Of a stretch of 64,000 nucleotides of DNA, positions 35,490-43,215 are shown piece after piece. The stretch is taken from the NCBI GenBank assembly GCA_963754955.1, contig CAVWHY010000012.1, forward strand, positions 496,001 to 560,000, in the 5' to 3' direction. The stretch is from CAVQJU01 sp963754955. GTDB taxonomy: Bacteria; Acidobacteriota; Vicinamibacteria; Vicinamibacterales; CAVVIG01. Below the pieces are notes generated by a model. That model saw only the letters and a list, made by a program, of their open reading frames with translations. It did not search any database and was not told the DNA's origin. The first letter of the stretch is position 1. Each line of letters starts with the position of its first letter. A program made the translations under genes and the position numbers.

Positions 35490-35527
35490 TGGCTTATCCC
35501 TTCCCTACCTGCCTGACCCGACAGATC

Positions 35528-35580
35528 GTAGTGCAGGCCTTCAGGCCTGCCGTCACGGCGGACCTGAAGGTCCGCACTAC
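35528..35580. repeat. 53-bp twin-hairpin palindromic element (copy 4, GTAGTGC type)
   Basis: Begins GTAGTGC and ends GCACTAC, again 53 bp. Inner stems are AGGCC-TTCA-GGCCT and GGACC-TGAA-GGTCC. It lies inside the dap operon between dapB and dapA, 2 bases from the dapB stop, so it would be transcribed as a strong double hairpin. Confidence 0.85.
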
Positions 35581-35582
35581 TT

Positions 35583-36278
35583 CTACGGAGCGAGGCCGAG
35601 CACGTCGTGCATCGTGAACCATCCGCGTTTGCCGCGTACCCACGCCGCGGCGACCAGCGCGCCGCGGGCGAAGGCCGAACGGTCGCGCGCCGCGTGCGTC
35701 AACGTGATCGACTCGGCGGGGCCGTCGAACCCGACCGTATGGGTCCCGGGAATGAACCCTGCGCGCGTTGACGATACATCAATCGGGCGCCCGAATCCGG
35801 CCTCTTCCATCGTCTTCTTGAGCGAGAGCGCCGTGCCCGACGGCGCGTCTTTCTTGGTCGCGTGATGCGCCTCGTGGAGCCACGCGCCGAAGTCGCGCTG
35901 GGCTCCGGCGAGCGCGGCGGCGCGCGCGACCATGGCCTCGAACAGCAGCACGCCGGTCGAGAAATTGGGCGCCGCCACGACGGCCGCATTCGCGGACCCC
36001 AGCGCCGCGCGAATCGCCGGCTCATCCTTCTGCCAGCCCGTCGTGCCGATGACCACGCTGATGCCCCGCGCCAGGAGAACCGGAACATTCCTCGCGACCG
36101 AGTCGGGCGTCGAGAAGTCTATCGCGACCTCGACGTTCCGCCACCGCTCCGCGTCCGGGCCATCCTGGCCGGACGGCGACAAGGGATCGATCACCCCGGC
36201 CACGGTGGACCCGTATTCGCCGGAGAGGCTCTCGACCATCCGCCCCATCTTGCCGTAGCCGACCAGTAAGAGCTGCAT
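35583..36278 (-). CDS. dapB: 4-hydroxy-tetrahydrodipicolinate reductase
   Basis: 231 residues. The N-terminal Rossmann motif VGYGKMGRMVE, then VAIDFSTPDSV and VIGTTGWQKDE (nicotinamide site), NFSTGVLLFEAMV and the catalytic HEAHHATKKDAPSGTAL (His-His and Lys, with substrate-binding SGTA). It reduces the DapA product with NAD(P)H. At 231 residues it is slightly shorter than the common 250-270. Its 3' end abuts a palindromic element; upstream, a long CTTCGTG-type inverted repeat separates it from lysC. Confidence 0.96.
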   Translation of the reverse strand: MQLLLVGYGKMGRMVESLSGEYGSTVAGVIDPLSPSGQDGPDAERWRNVEVAIDFSTPDSVARNVPVLLARGISVVIGTTGWQKDEPAIRAALGSANAAVVAAPNFSTGVLLFEAMVARAAALAGAQRDFGAWLHEAHHATKKDAPSGTALSLKKTMEEAGFGRPIDVSSTRAGFIPGTHTVGFDGPAESITLTHAARDRSAFARGALVAAAWVRGKRGWFTMHDVLGLAP

Positions 36279-36290
36279 CCTGCCTTAATC

Positions 36291-36368
36291 AACCACAAAG
36301 GCCACCAAGAACACAAAGCAAGATCGGAACAAACTGGAGACTTTGTGATCTTCGTGATCTTCGTGGTT
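36291..36368. repeat. 78-bp long inverted repeat of the CTTCGTG family, between lysC and dapB
   Basis: The left arm AACCACAAAGGCCACCAAGA continues ACACAAAG; the right arm starts CTTTGTGATC and ends TTCGTGGTT. The arms are about 28 bp, pairing well around a 22-base spacer. It sits on the transcript between lysC and dapB. Confidence 0.8.
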
Positions 36369-36397
36369 CAAGAATCTGTGTCACAGCTGTTTGTGGT

Positions 36398-37762
36398 TCA
36401 AAAGAATGCGCCGTGCAGACGCGTCATGGCCTCGGTCACGTCGGCGTCACGGATGACGAACGTGATGTTGCGGCGCGAGGCGGCCTGCGACACGAGCCGC
36501 AGCGGCACCCCGCCGAGCGCGACGATCGCGCGCCCGAAGAGCGCGGGATCGTCGAGCAGCCGCTCGCCGACCACCGAGACGATCGCCATCTTCGGCTCGC
36601 ACGCGACCTCCGAGAATGCGCGCAGGCTCTCGACGATCTCCTCCAGCCGCCGCGTGTCGTCCACCGTCACCGAGACGCTCACCTCGGATGTCGTCACCAC
36701 GTCCACCGCGGTCCTGAACCGCTCGAACACCTCGAACAGGCGCCGCAGGAACCCGTGCGCCATCAGCATCCGCGACGAGGTAATGTCGATGACCGTGACG
36801 TCGCGCTTGCACGCCAGCGCCGCCAGCTGCCCGTCCGCCGGCCCGTCGGCGGTGATGAGCGTACCCGGATTCTCGGGCCGTCGCGAGTTGAGAATCCGTA
36901 CGGGAATGTTCTTGGACACAGCGGGGAGGATGGTGCTGGGATGGAGGACCTTGGCGCCGAAATACGCCAGCTCCGAGGCTTCGGCGAAAGACAGCTGCGG
37001 CACGAGCCGCGGCGACGGCACGACCCGCGGATCGGCGGTGAGCATGCCGTCGACGTCCGTCCAGATCTGAATTTCGCCGGCGTCGATACAGGCCCCGAAA
37101 ATCGCGGCCGAATAATCCGACCCTCCGCGGCCAAGCGTCGTCGTCACGCCTGCGGCCGTCGCCCCGATGAACCCGCCGAGGACGGGAATCTCGCCGCGTG
37201 CCGTCACCGGCGCCACCCGCTCGCGCATGCGCGCGCACGTCGCCTCCATGTCGGGGAGCGCCATCGTGTGCTCGGCGTCGGTGACGAGCACCGAGCGCGC
37301 ATCGACCCACACCGACGGCACACCGCGCTCGGCGAACGCGTCCGCGACGATCCGGCTGCTCGCGAGCTCTCCCATGGCGACGATCGTGTCGTGGTCGGCC
37401 GGCGTCACGCGCTTCTGGTTCGCGCAGGCGATCACGCGGCCGCCGAGCTCAAAGAACGACGCTTGCAGAGCCTTCACGAGGTCGTCAGCCCGCGGTCCGC
37501 TCGTGAGCGCGCGGGCAAGCCCGCAGTGACGCTCGAGCAGTTCGGCAAGGAGCGCTCCGGCCGCCTTGCCGTCACCCTTGCGAGCGAAGTCGGCGGTACG
37601 AATCAGGCCGTCGGTCACCTTGGACAACGCGGACACGACGACCACCGGCGGGGCGCCCCGCGGGTGCGACTCCCGCTCGCGCCTGACGATGTTCACCACG
37701 CGCGTCATCGCGTCAGCGTCGGCGACCGACGTGCCGCCGAACTTCATGACCGCGCTGCTCAC
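36398..37762 (-). CDS. lysC: Aspartate kinase
   Basis: About 454 residues from GTG 37762, or 449 from ATG 37747 (VMKFGGTSV). The amino-acid-kinase domain shows MKFGGTSVADADAM, GFIGATAAGVTTTLGRGGSDYSAA and QIWTDVDGMLTADPR, followed by tandem ACT domains (DVTVIDITSSRM and KMAIVSVVGERLLDD) for feedback control. It phosphorylates aspartate, the committed step to Lys, Thr and Met. The GTG overlaps the asd stop (GTGA), so the two are translationally coupled. Confidence 0.97.
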   Translation of the reverse strand: MSSAVMKFGGTSVADADAMTRVVNIVRRERESHPRGAPPVVVVSALSKVTDGLIRTADFARKGDGKAAGALLAELLERHCGLARALTSGPRADDLVKALQASFFELGGRVIACANQKRVTPADHDTIVAMGELASSRIVADAFAERGVPSVWVDARSVLVTDAEHTMALPDMEATCARMRERVAPVTARGEIPVLGGFIGATAAGVTTTLGRGGSDYSAAIFGACIDAGEIQIWTDVDGMLTADPRVVPSPRLVPQLSFAEASELAYFGAKVLHPSTILPAVSKNIPVRILNSRRPENPGTLITADGPADGQLAALACKRDVTVIDITSSRMLMAHGFLRRLFEVFERFRTAVDVVTTSEVSVSVTVDDTRRLEEIVESLRAFSEVACEPKMAIVSVVGERLLDDPALFGRAIVALGGVPLRLVSQAASRRNITFVIRDADVTEAMTRLHGAFF

Positions 37763-38802
37763 AACAGCCCTTCGCGGTGCATCAGCTCGGCGTTGAGAAT
37801 CGCCGCGCCGGCGGCGCCGCGGATCGTGTTGTGGCCGAGCGCGATGAACTTGTAATCGAGCACCGGGCAGGCCCGCAACCTGCCGACGGTGACCGTCATG
37901 CCGCCGTCGCGGTTGACGTCGAGCGCCGGCTGCGGACGGTTGCGCTCCTCGAGAAAAACGACCGGCTGGGGCGGAGCCGACGGCAGGCCGAGCTCCTGCG
38001 GCCGGCCTCGGAACCCGTTGAACGCCGCGACAATCGCCTCGTGCGTCGCAGGCTGCTCGAGCTCCACTGAAATCGACTCCGTGTGGCCGTTGTGCACGGG
38101 CACGCGCGTCGTCGTGGCGCTGACGACCACGGGGTGCGGATCGACGCGACCCTGGGCGAGGCTGCCGAGAATCTTCTGCGTCTCGGACTGAATCTTCTCT
38201 TCCTCGCCGTCGATGAAGGGGATGACGTTGCCGAGGATGTCCCACGAGGCGACGCCCGGATAACCTGCGCCCGAGATCGCCTGCAGCGTCGTGATCATCG
38301 CGGTCTTGAGGCCGAACTGGCGGAGCGGCGCGAGCGCCATCGACAGGACGACCGTCGAGCAGTTCGGGTTCGTGACGATGCGGCCCTTCCACCCGCGCGC
38401 GGCAGCCTGGCCCTCGAGCAGCTTCAGATGGTCCGCGTTGACTTCGGGGATGACGAGGGGGACGTTCGCGTCCATGCGGTAGTTCTTCGAGTTGCTCACG
38501 ATGAGATGCCCGGCAGCGGCGAAGGCGCCTTCGATCTCGCCCGCAACCGACGAATCGAGGCCGGAGAACACCAGCTTCGGAGCGCGGCCGGGCGCGGCGT
38601 GTTCCACCATCAGCTTCGAGACATCAGCCGGCGCGGCCGTCGGCAGGCGCCACGCGGCAGCGTCGCGATACGCTTTGCCCTCGGAGCGCTGGCTTGCGCC
38701 GAGCCACGTGACCTTGAACCACGGGTGCGTCTCGAGCAGGGCGATGAACTGCTGGCCGACCATGCCGGTCGCGCCGAGGATCCCGACTTCAATCTGGGCC
38801 AT
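37759..38802 (-). CDS. asd: Aspartate-semialdehyde dehydrogenase (archaeal/fungal-type)
   Basis: 347 residues from ATG 38802 (MAQIEVGILGATGMVGQQF). It carries the NADP loop GATGMVGQQF, the catalytic-Cys motif IVTNPNCSTVVLSMAL, ISGAGYPGVASWDILGNVIPF and the active-site His segment TTTRVPVHNGHTESISVE. It is first in the asd-lysC-dapB-dapA-dapD-M20 series and makes the branch-point intermediate for lysine/DAP, threonine and methionine. The upstream 220 bases contain a candidate promoter, leader peptide and terminator arranged as an attenuator (see the separate features). Confidence 0.97.
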   Translation of the reverse strand: MAQIEVGILGATGMVGQQFIALLETHPWFKVTWLGASQRSEGKAYRDAAAWRLPTAAPADVSKLMVEHAAPGRAPKLVFSGLDSSVAGEIEGAFAAAGHLIVSNSKNYRMDANVPLVIPEVNADHLKLLEGQAAARGWKGRIVTNPNCSTVVLSMALAPLRQFGLKTAMITTLQAISGAGYPGVASWDILGNVIPFIDGEEEKIQSETQKILGSLAQGRVDPHPVVVSATTTRVPVHNGHTESISVELEQPATHEAIVAAFNGFRGRPQELGLPSAPPQPVVFLEERNRPQPALDVNRDGGMTVTVGRLRACPVLDYKFIALGHNTIRGAAGAAILNAELMHREGLL

Positions 38803-38814
38803 GACTGTTCTTTT

Positions 38815-38856
38815 CCTTCGTGGACTTCCCTTGCGTCCTTCGTGTCGTTCGTGATC
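38815..38856. repeat. Half-copy of the CTTCGTG-type repeat, between terminator and asd
   Basis: CTTCGTGGACTTCC, then CCTTCGTGTCGTTCGTGATC resembles one arm of the long inverted repeats at 22886, 24350 and 36291 but has no matching second arm here. Confidence 0.5.
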
Positions 38857-38885
38857 AAAAAAAAAGCCGACGCGGTGGCGTCGGC
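38857..38885 (-). terminator. Rho-independent terminator in the asd leader
   Basis: Read on the minus strand: perfect 8-bp stem GCCGACGC, loop CACC, GCGTCGGC, then nine Ts. It lies 30 bases after the stop of the leader ORF and 54 bases before the asd ATG, in the same direction as the operon. It is the clearest intrinsic terminator in the window. Confidence 0.85.
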
Positions 38886-38915
38886 GGAATGCAGGCTCGT
38901 GGACTGACGGTGCTG

Positions 38916-39023
38916 TTAACGTTCGAGCAGAACTCCCCCGACTCGGCTGGCCCGCTTTCGCGGGTTCGTCTTCTTCACCTTGTTCGCCTCGAGAGCCGTC
39001 TGTGCGCGGAGCGGCAGCTGCAT
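38916..39023 (-). CDS. Candidate attenuator leader peptide of the asd-lysC-dap operon
   Basis: A 35-residue ORF, ATG 39023 to TAA 38916, just inside the predicted transcript start. Codons 14-24 read N-K-V-K-K-T-N-P-R-K-R, so the middle is dense in Asn, Lys and Thr, all made from aspartate. A GNRA-type hairpin (CCCGC-GAAA-GCGGG) overlaps the codons just after this stretch. The segment GAGTCGG, at codons 28-30, can pair with CCGAC of the terminator's 5' arm. This is the geometry of classic ribosome-mediated attenuation. There is no Shine-Dalgarno; the ATG would be almost at the 5' end of the RNA. Inference from layout only. Confidence 0.6.
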   Translation of the reverse strand: MQLPLRAQTALEANKVKKTNPRKRASRVGGVLLER

Positions 39024-39032
39024 CGGGCAATG

Positions 39033-39060
39033 AGTATAGCATTGTCGGTAGATGCTGCAA
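39033..39060 (-). promoter_or_regulatory. Candidate sigma-70 promoter of the asd leader
   Basis: -10 TATACT (39038-39033) and a weak -35 TTGCAG (39060-39055) with a 16-bp spacer; transcription would start near 39026, three bases before the leader ATG. The same AT patch reads TATAGC on the plus strand at 39035-39040, 11 bases before the hydrolase ATG at 39052, so the region may work in both directions. Confidence 0.5.
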
Positions 39061-40125
39061 ACCTTGTTTCACGCGTGGGAACGGCGGCTCGCGTCGGTCA
39101 CGACCGACCGCATCGTCCGGCCGTTCGAGTGGGGCCTCGACTGGATTCCGGCAAACGGCAACGGCGGTCCTGAAATAAAAGACGGGCAGGCCCCTCTGGG
39201 ACAGCTTCAGCAGTGGGTCGCGCACGTCATGGCCGACACCGACGCGTTCTTCACGCCGCCGCCGACGCGCGACTACACGCTGTCCGATCCATCGCAAGAC
39301 GGCGAGCGGCGGCTGACATTTCCCTCGGCGCTGCCGACACCGCATCCCGCCAACAACACGGTGTCGTGCCGCTGGTTCGAAGCCGCCGCGCAACAAGGCG
39401 CGCCGCGCGCGGCGGTCCTCGTGCTGCCGCAGTGGAACTCGGACGTGAACGGCCACGTGGGATTGTGCCGGCTGCTCAACTGGAACGGCCTCAGCGCGCT
39501 GCGCCTCAGCCTGCCCTATCACGATGAGCGCATGCCGCCCGAACTCCGTCGCGCCGACTACATCGTCAGCGCCAACGTCGCGCGGACGCTGCAGGTGTGC
39601 CGGCAGGCCGTGCTCGATGCGCGCCGGGCCATCGCGTGGCTTGCCGCTGAGGGCTACGAGCGTATCGGGATCCTGGGATCGAGCCTCGGGTCGTGCCTTG
39701 CGCTGCTAACGGCCGCGCACGAGCCGCTGATCCGCGCGGAGGCGCTCAATCACATCTCGCCGTACTTCGCGGACGTGGTGTGGCGGGGCCTCTCGACGGA
39801 GCACGTGCGCGAAGGGCTGGATGGCCACATCGAGCTGAACACGCTGCGCGAGCTCTGGAAACCCATCAGCCCGCGCTGGTATCTCGATCGTTTGCGCGAT
39901 CGTCGTACGCTCCTCGTGTACGCGCGATACGATTTGACGTTTCCCGTCGATCTGTCCAGGGATCTGGTACGGGAGTTCCGCGAACACCACGTCGAGCACG
40001 AGCTCGCCGTGCTCCCGTGCGGCCACTACTCCACCGGCAAGACGCCGTTCAAGTATCTCGACGGATTCATCCTCTCGCGCTTCCTGAGAAAGGCGCTGCT
40101 CGCGCGAGAGGAACGCAGAACGTAG
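39052..40125 (+). CDS. Alpha/beta-hydrolase-fold protein
   Basis: 357 residues, intact. The nucleophile elbow is IGILGSSLGSCLALL (G-S-S-L-G), preceded by the strand AAVLVLPQWNSDVNGH. The acid candidate is in LLVYARYDLTFPVDL and the catalytic His in VLPCGHYSTGKTPF. No signal peptide is evident, so probably cytosolic. The substrate is unknown; the sequence resembles the ABHD18-like group of uncharacterised hydrolases. It is divergent from the asd leader, sharing its promoter region, and followed by the inverted repeat at 40112. Confidence 0.85.
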   Translation: MLQTLFHAWERRLASVTTDRIVRPFEWGLDWIPANGNGGPEIKDGQAPLGQLQQWVAHVMADTDAFFTPPPTRDYTLSDPSQDGERRLTFPSALPTPHPANNTVSCRWFEAAAQQGAPRAAVLVLPQWNSDVNGHVGLCRLLNWNGLSALRLSLPYHDERMPPELRRADYIVSANVARTLQVCRQAVLDARRAIAWLAAEGYERIGILGSSLGSCLALLTAAHEPLIRAEALNHISPYFADVVWRGLSTEHVREGLDGHIELNTLRELWKPISPRWYLDRLRDRRTLLVYARYDLTFPVDLSRDLVREFREHHVEHELAVLPCGHYSTGKTPFKYLDGFILSRFLRKALLAREERRT

Positions 40126-40171
40126 AACGAAGAACGCAGATTCGAGCGTTCTACATTCTCCGTTCTACGTT
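40112..40171. repeat. 60-bp inverted repeat built of GTAGAACG units
   Basis: The left arm AACGCAGAACGTAGAACG continues AAGAACGC; the right arm starts GCGTTCTACATTC and ends CGTTCTACGTT. The arms are about 26 bp with four mismatches and an 8-base loop, placed between two convergent genes. Confidence 0.75.
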
Positions 40172-40435
40172 TCAGAGATACTTCAACAGGCCCTGCAGCG
40201 CGGTGAACAGCGCTTCCGCGAGCTGGCGCACGAGGGGAGACACGTCGCCCTCGTTGACGGCGGTCGCGACGGTGACGGGATTGGTGAGGAACAGCCACAC
40301 GGTGGCCGTGGCGAGCAGCACGCTCGCGACAGCGACGGCTCCAAACAGGCTGAGGCTCAGGCGTTGCAGACGCATCGACGTTACATGCTCGAGATAGCCC
40401 CGGACGGCCACAGGTGCGGCGGACAGCCTCGTCAC
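40172..40435 (-). CDS. Small single-span membrane protein, unknown
   Basis: 87 residues from GTG 40435, or 67 from ATG about 40375 (MRLQRLSLSLF). One strong membrane segment (LFGAVAVASVLLATATVWLFL) is followed by a short amphipathic tail (VRQLAEALFTALQGLLKYL). No family recognised. The ORF is bounded by the inverted repeat downstream and by the M16 pair 80 bases upstream. Confidence 0.45.
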   Translation of the reverse strand: MTRLSAAPVAVRGYLEHVTSMRLQRLSLSLFGAVAVASVLLATATVWLFLTNPVTVATAVNEGDVSPLVRQLAEALFTALQGLLKYL

Positions 40436-40515
40436 CTGTCCTATGACGTCCGGGACCCCTTCGCGGTTCGCAAGACACAGCGTGCCCGCGAAAATCGAGC
40501 TGTCTGCCCCGGAAG

Positions 40516-41895
40516 CTAAATGCTATCAGCAGAAACGATGGCAGGTGCACCGAGATTGAGCCGGTCCAGATCCTGACCGAAGGCGGCTTCGTCGCCCACG
40601 ACGAGCGTGGTGAGACGGGAGGGATCCAGGTGGCGGGCCGCCGCGGCCATGACCTCCTCGGGGGTCAGGCTCTCGACGCGCGGGACGAACTGGGAGTAGT
40701 AGTCGTCGGGCAGGTCGTACAGCGCGAGCTGAGCCACGGCGCGGCCGATCTGCTCGGAGGTTTCGAAGTTCCTCGCGTAGCCGCGGGTGAGCGCGGCCAC
40801 TCCGACGGCGAGCTCGTCGGCCGAGACGGGCCGCTCTCCGCGGATCGCCGCGATCTCCACGAACGATTCGTGGATCGCCGTCGCCGTTGCGCGCGAGTCC
40901 ACGCTGGCTTTGAGGGTGAACGGACCCGGACGCCGGCGGAAATCGAACGCCGTGCCGGCGCCGTAGGTGATGCCCTTCTCCGCGCGCAGGTTCATGTTGA
41001 TCCGGCTGACGTACTGGCCGCCGAGCACCATGTTCGCCGCGACAAGCGCGTGATAGTCCGGCGTCGATCGGGCCACGGCCACGTGGCCCACCCGCAGCTC
41101 GGATTGCGGCGCGCCCGCGCGCGGCACGATGTTGAGGCGGGCGGGGCGGGCGACGGTCTCGCGCGGATCGGGCGGCGGGTCGGCTCCGGGTGTCCACGCC
41201 CCGAACGCCGTGGCGGCCAGCTGACGGACGGTGCCGTGGTCGCAATCGCCGACCGCGATCAGCGTCGCGGAGCCTGGGCGCAGGAGCCGCTCGTGGAACG
41301 CCCGAACATCATCCACCGTCAGGGCCGACAGCGACGCTTCGCTGCCGAGCGGTGTGTGCCCGTAGGGGGAGTCCCCATACAACAGCCTGGCGAACGCACG
41401 GTCGGCGACCACGCCCGCCATGTCGCGCAGCTGGATCAGACGGTTCAGCCGCAGCTGCCGGACACGGATGAAATCCGGTTCGGCAAGTGTGGGCCGGGCA
41501 GCCACGCCGGCAAGGAGATGGAGGCCTTGTCCCGCAAAGCGGCTGAGCGCCGTGAGGCCGACCAGCGTCGCGTCCGCGCCGATATCGGTGTCGAACTGCG
41601 CGCCGATGCGGGCAATCTCCTGGTGGACCTCGATCGCGGACCACGCGCCCGTGCCTTCGTCGAGCATGTCGGCGGTGATCGCCGCCAGCCCCTCTTTGCC
41701 GGGCGGATCGTCAGCCGCGCCTCGCCGCACGATCAGCAGAAACCCGATCAGCGGCACGCCGTCGTGGTGCACGCTCCAGACCCGCAACCCGTTCTCGAGC
41801 ACGGACTTGTCGACCGAGGGAAACAGAAAGGGCGGAACGGATCGCAGCGAGGGCAACCGGGAGCGGTCCACGCCGATGATCGGCGGTGTGGTCAC
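40516..41895 (-). CDS. M16-family peptidase-like subunit lacking the zinc motif (partner subunit)
   Basis: 459 residues from GTG 41895, which overlaps the stop of the upstream M16 gene (GTGA). It has the pitrilysin fold: KSVLENGLRVWSVHHDGVPL, GLAAITADMLDEGTGAWS, LLRPGSATLIAVGD and the C-terminal Arg/Tyr motif SRINMNLRAEKGITYGAGT. The H-x-x-E-H zinc site is replaced (LAAITADMLDEG), so this is the non-catalytic half that closes over substrate in two-subunit M16 proteases (compare the beta/alpha subunits of mitochondrial processing peptidase). No signal peptide. Confidence 0.93.
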   Translation of the reverse strand: MTTPPIIGVDRSRLPSLRSVPPFLFPSVDKSVLENGLRVWSVHHDGVPLIGFLLIVRRGAADDPPGKEGLAAITADMLDEGTGAWSAIEVHQEIARIGAQFDTDIGADATLVGLTALSRFAGQGLHLLAGVAARPTLAEPDFIRVRQLRLNRLIQLRDMAGVVADRAFARLLYGDSPYGHTPLGSEASLSALTVDDVRAFHERLLRPGSATLIAVGDCDHGTVRQLAATAFGAWTPGADPPPDPRETVARPARLNIVPRAGAPQSELRVGHVAVARSTPDYHALVAANMVLGGQYVSRINMNLRAEKGITYGAGTAFDFRRRPGPFTLKASVDSRATATAIHESFVEIAAIRGERPVSADELAVGVAALTRGYARNFETSEQIGRAVAQLALYDLPDDYYSQFVPRVESLTPEEVMAAAARHLDPSRLTTLVVGDEAAFGQDLDRLNLGAPAIVSADSI

Positions 41896-43196
41896 GAGAC
41901 GTTCACCAGCGTCGAATCGGGGATCGCCAGGTCGGCCCGTCCGCGCGGGACGACGCTCATCGTGATACGCCGGCCGGGCTCGAGGTAGCGGGCCACCGCG
42001 TCCTGGAGCGACTGCGCCGTGGCCTGCTGATAGCGCGCGAGGTCGCGCTCGAAATAATCGGGGTCGCCGAGCAGCACGTTGTACGCGTTCAGCTGGTCGG
42101 ACTTGCCGCCGAACCCGCCCACGGTCTGAAGGCGGAGGACGAACTGCGTCTCGGAGTGCACGCGGCCGCGCGCCAGCTCGTCGATGGTCGGGCCTTCGGC
42201 GGCCAGCCTGGCGATTTCCCCGTCGATGACGCGTTCGAGCTCGCTGAGCGTGTGGCCGGGCGCCGCGGTGGCCGCAAGCTGCACGAAGCCGGCGATCTCG
42301 CGCGAGTTCTGCGACGCCGACACGTCCGTCGCAATGCGCTCCTCGTAGACCAGACGCTTGTAGAGGCGCGACGTCTTCCCGTTTGCCAGAAGATCGGTCG
42401 CCAGATCGAGGTCCGCGTCGCCCGCCTCGAACATCGGCGGTGTGAGCCACGCGATGTAGAGGCGCGGCAGCTCTACGCGATCTTCCAGCAGAACGCGCCG
42501 CTCGCCGTCGATGGCCGCCGCCGCACGCACCGGCTCGACCAGCGCGCCCGCTTCGATCGGCTCGAAGTACGCGCGCACGAGCGCCAGCGCCGCCTCGGGA
42601 TCGATGTCCCCCGCCAGCGAGATCGAGGCGTTCGCCGGGTGATAGTAGCGACGGAAGAACTGCCGGACCTCGTCCAGCTTCGCGGCCTGCAGGTCCGCTA
42701 CTTCGCCAATGGTTGTCCAGTGGTAGGGATGGTCCGGCGGGAACAGCGCCGCCAGCATGGCCATCGAGGCCAGGCCATAGGGGCGGTTCTCGTAGTTCTG
42801 CCGGCGCTCGTTCAGCACGACGTCGCGCTGGTTCGTGAACTTCTGCTGGGTGAGCGCCGGGAGCAGGTAGCCCATGCGATCGGACTCCATCCACAACGCC
42901 AGTTCCAGCGCGCCCGACGGCACGACCTCCCAGTAGTTGGTCCGATCGGCGCTCGTCGATCCGTTGAGCGACGCGCCCGCGGCCTGCAGCGGCTGGAAAA
43001 ACCCGCTGTCGTGGTGCTCGGACCCCTCGAACATCAGGTGCTCGAACAGATGCGCGAAGCCGGTGTGGCCGGGCGTCTCGTTCTTGGATCCGACGTGATA
43101 CCAGATGTTGATCGCGACGATCGGACAGCTGTGGTCCTCGTGCAGGAGCACGTCGAGGCCGTTCGCGAGCGTGTGCTTGGTGAACGGGATGTTCAC
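41892..43196 (-). CDS. M16-family zinc metallopeptidase, catalytic subunit
   Basis: 434 residues. The inverted zinc motif H-x-x-E-H is seen in GFAHLFEHLMFEGSEH, followed by the distal Glu region VVLNERRQNYENRPYG. N-terminal FTKHTLANGLDVLLHEDHSC and IWYHVGSKNETPGHTG are typical. With the following inactive homologue it would form a clam-shell protease degrading oligopeptides. No signal peptide is visible. Intact frame. Confidence 0.95.
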   Translation of the reverse strand: MNIPFTKHTLANGLDVLLHEDHSCPIVAINIWYHVGSKNETPGHTGFAHLFEHLMFEGSEHHDSGFFQPLQAAGASLNGSTSADRTNYWEVVPSGALELALWMESDRMGYLLPALTQQKFTNQRDVVLNERRQNYENRPYGLASMAMLAALFPPDHPYHWTTIGEVADLQAAKLDEVRQFFRRYYHPANASISLAGDIDPEAALALVRAYFEPIEAGALVEPVRAAAAIDGERRVLLEDRVELPRLYIAWLTPPMFEAGDADLDLATDLLANGKTSRLYKRLVYEERIATDVSASQNSREIAGFVQLAATAAPGHTLSELERVIDGEIARLAAEGPTIDELARGRVHSETQFVLRLQTVGGFGGKSDQLNAYNVLLGDPDYFERDLARYQQATAQSLQDAVARYLEPGRRITMSVVPRGRADLAIPDSTLVNVS

Positions 43197-43215
43197 GCGA
43201 TCGTCCGCTGTCCTC

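Noticed and set aside
38803..39050. Lysine riboswitch upstream of asd
   Set aside because: No five-helix L-box pattern; the region is better explained as leader peptide plus terminator.
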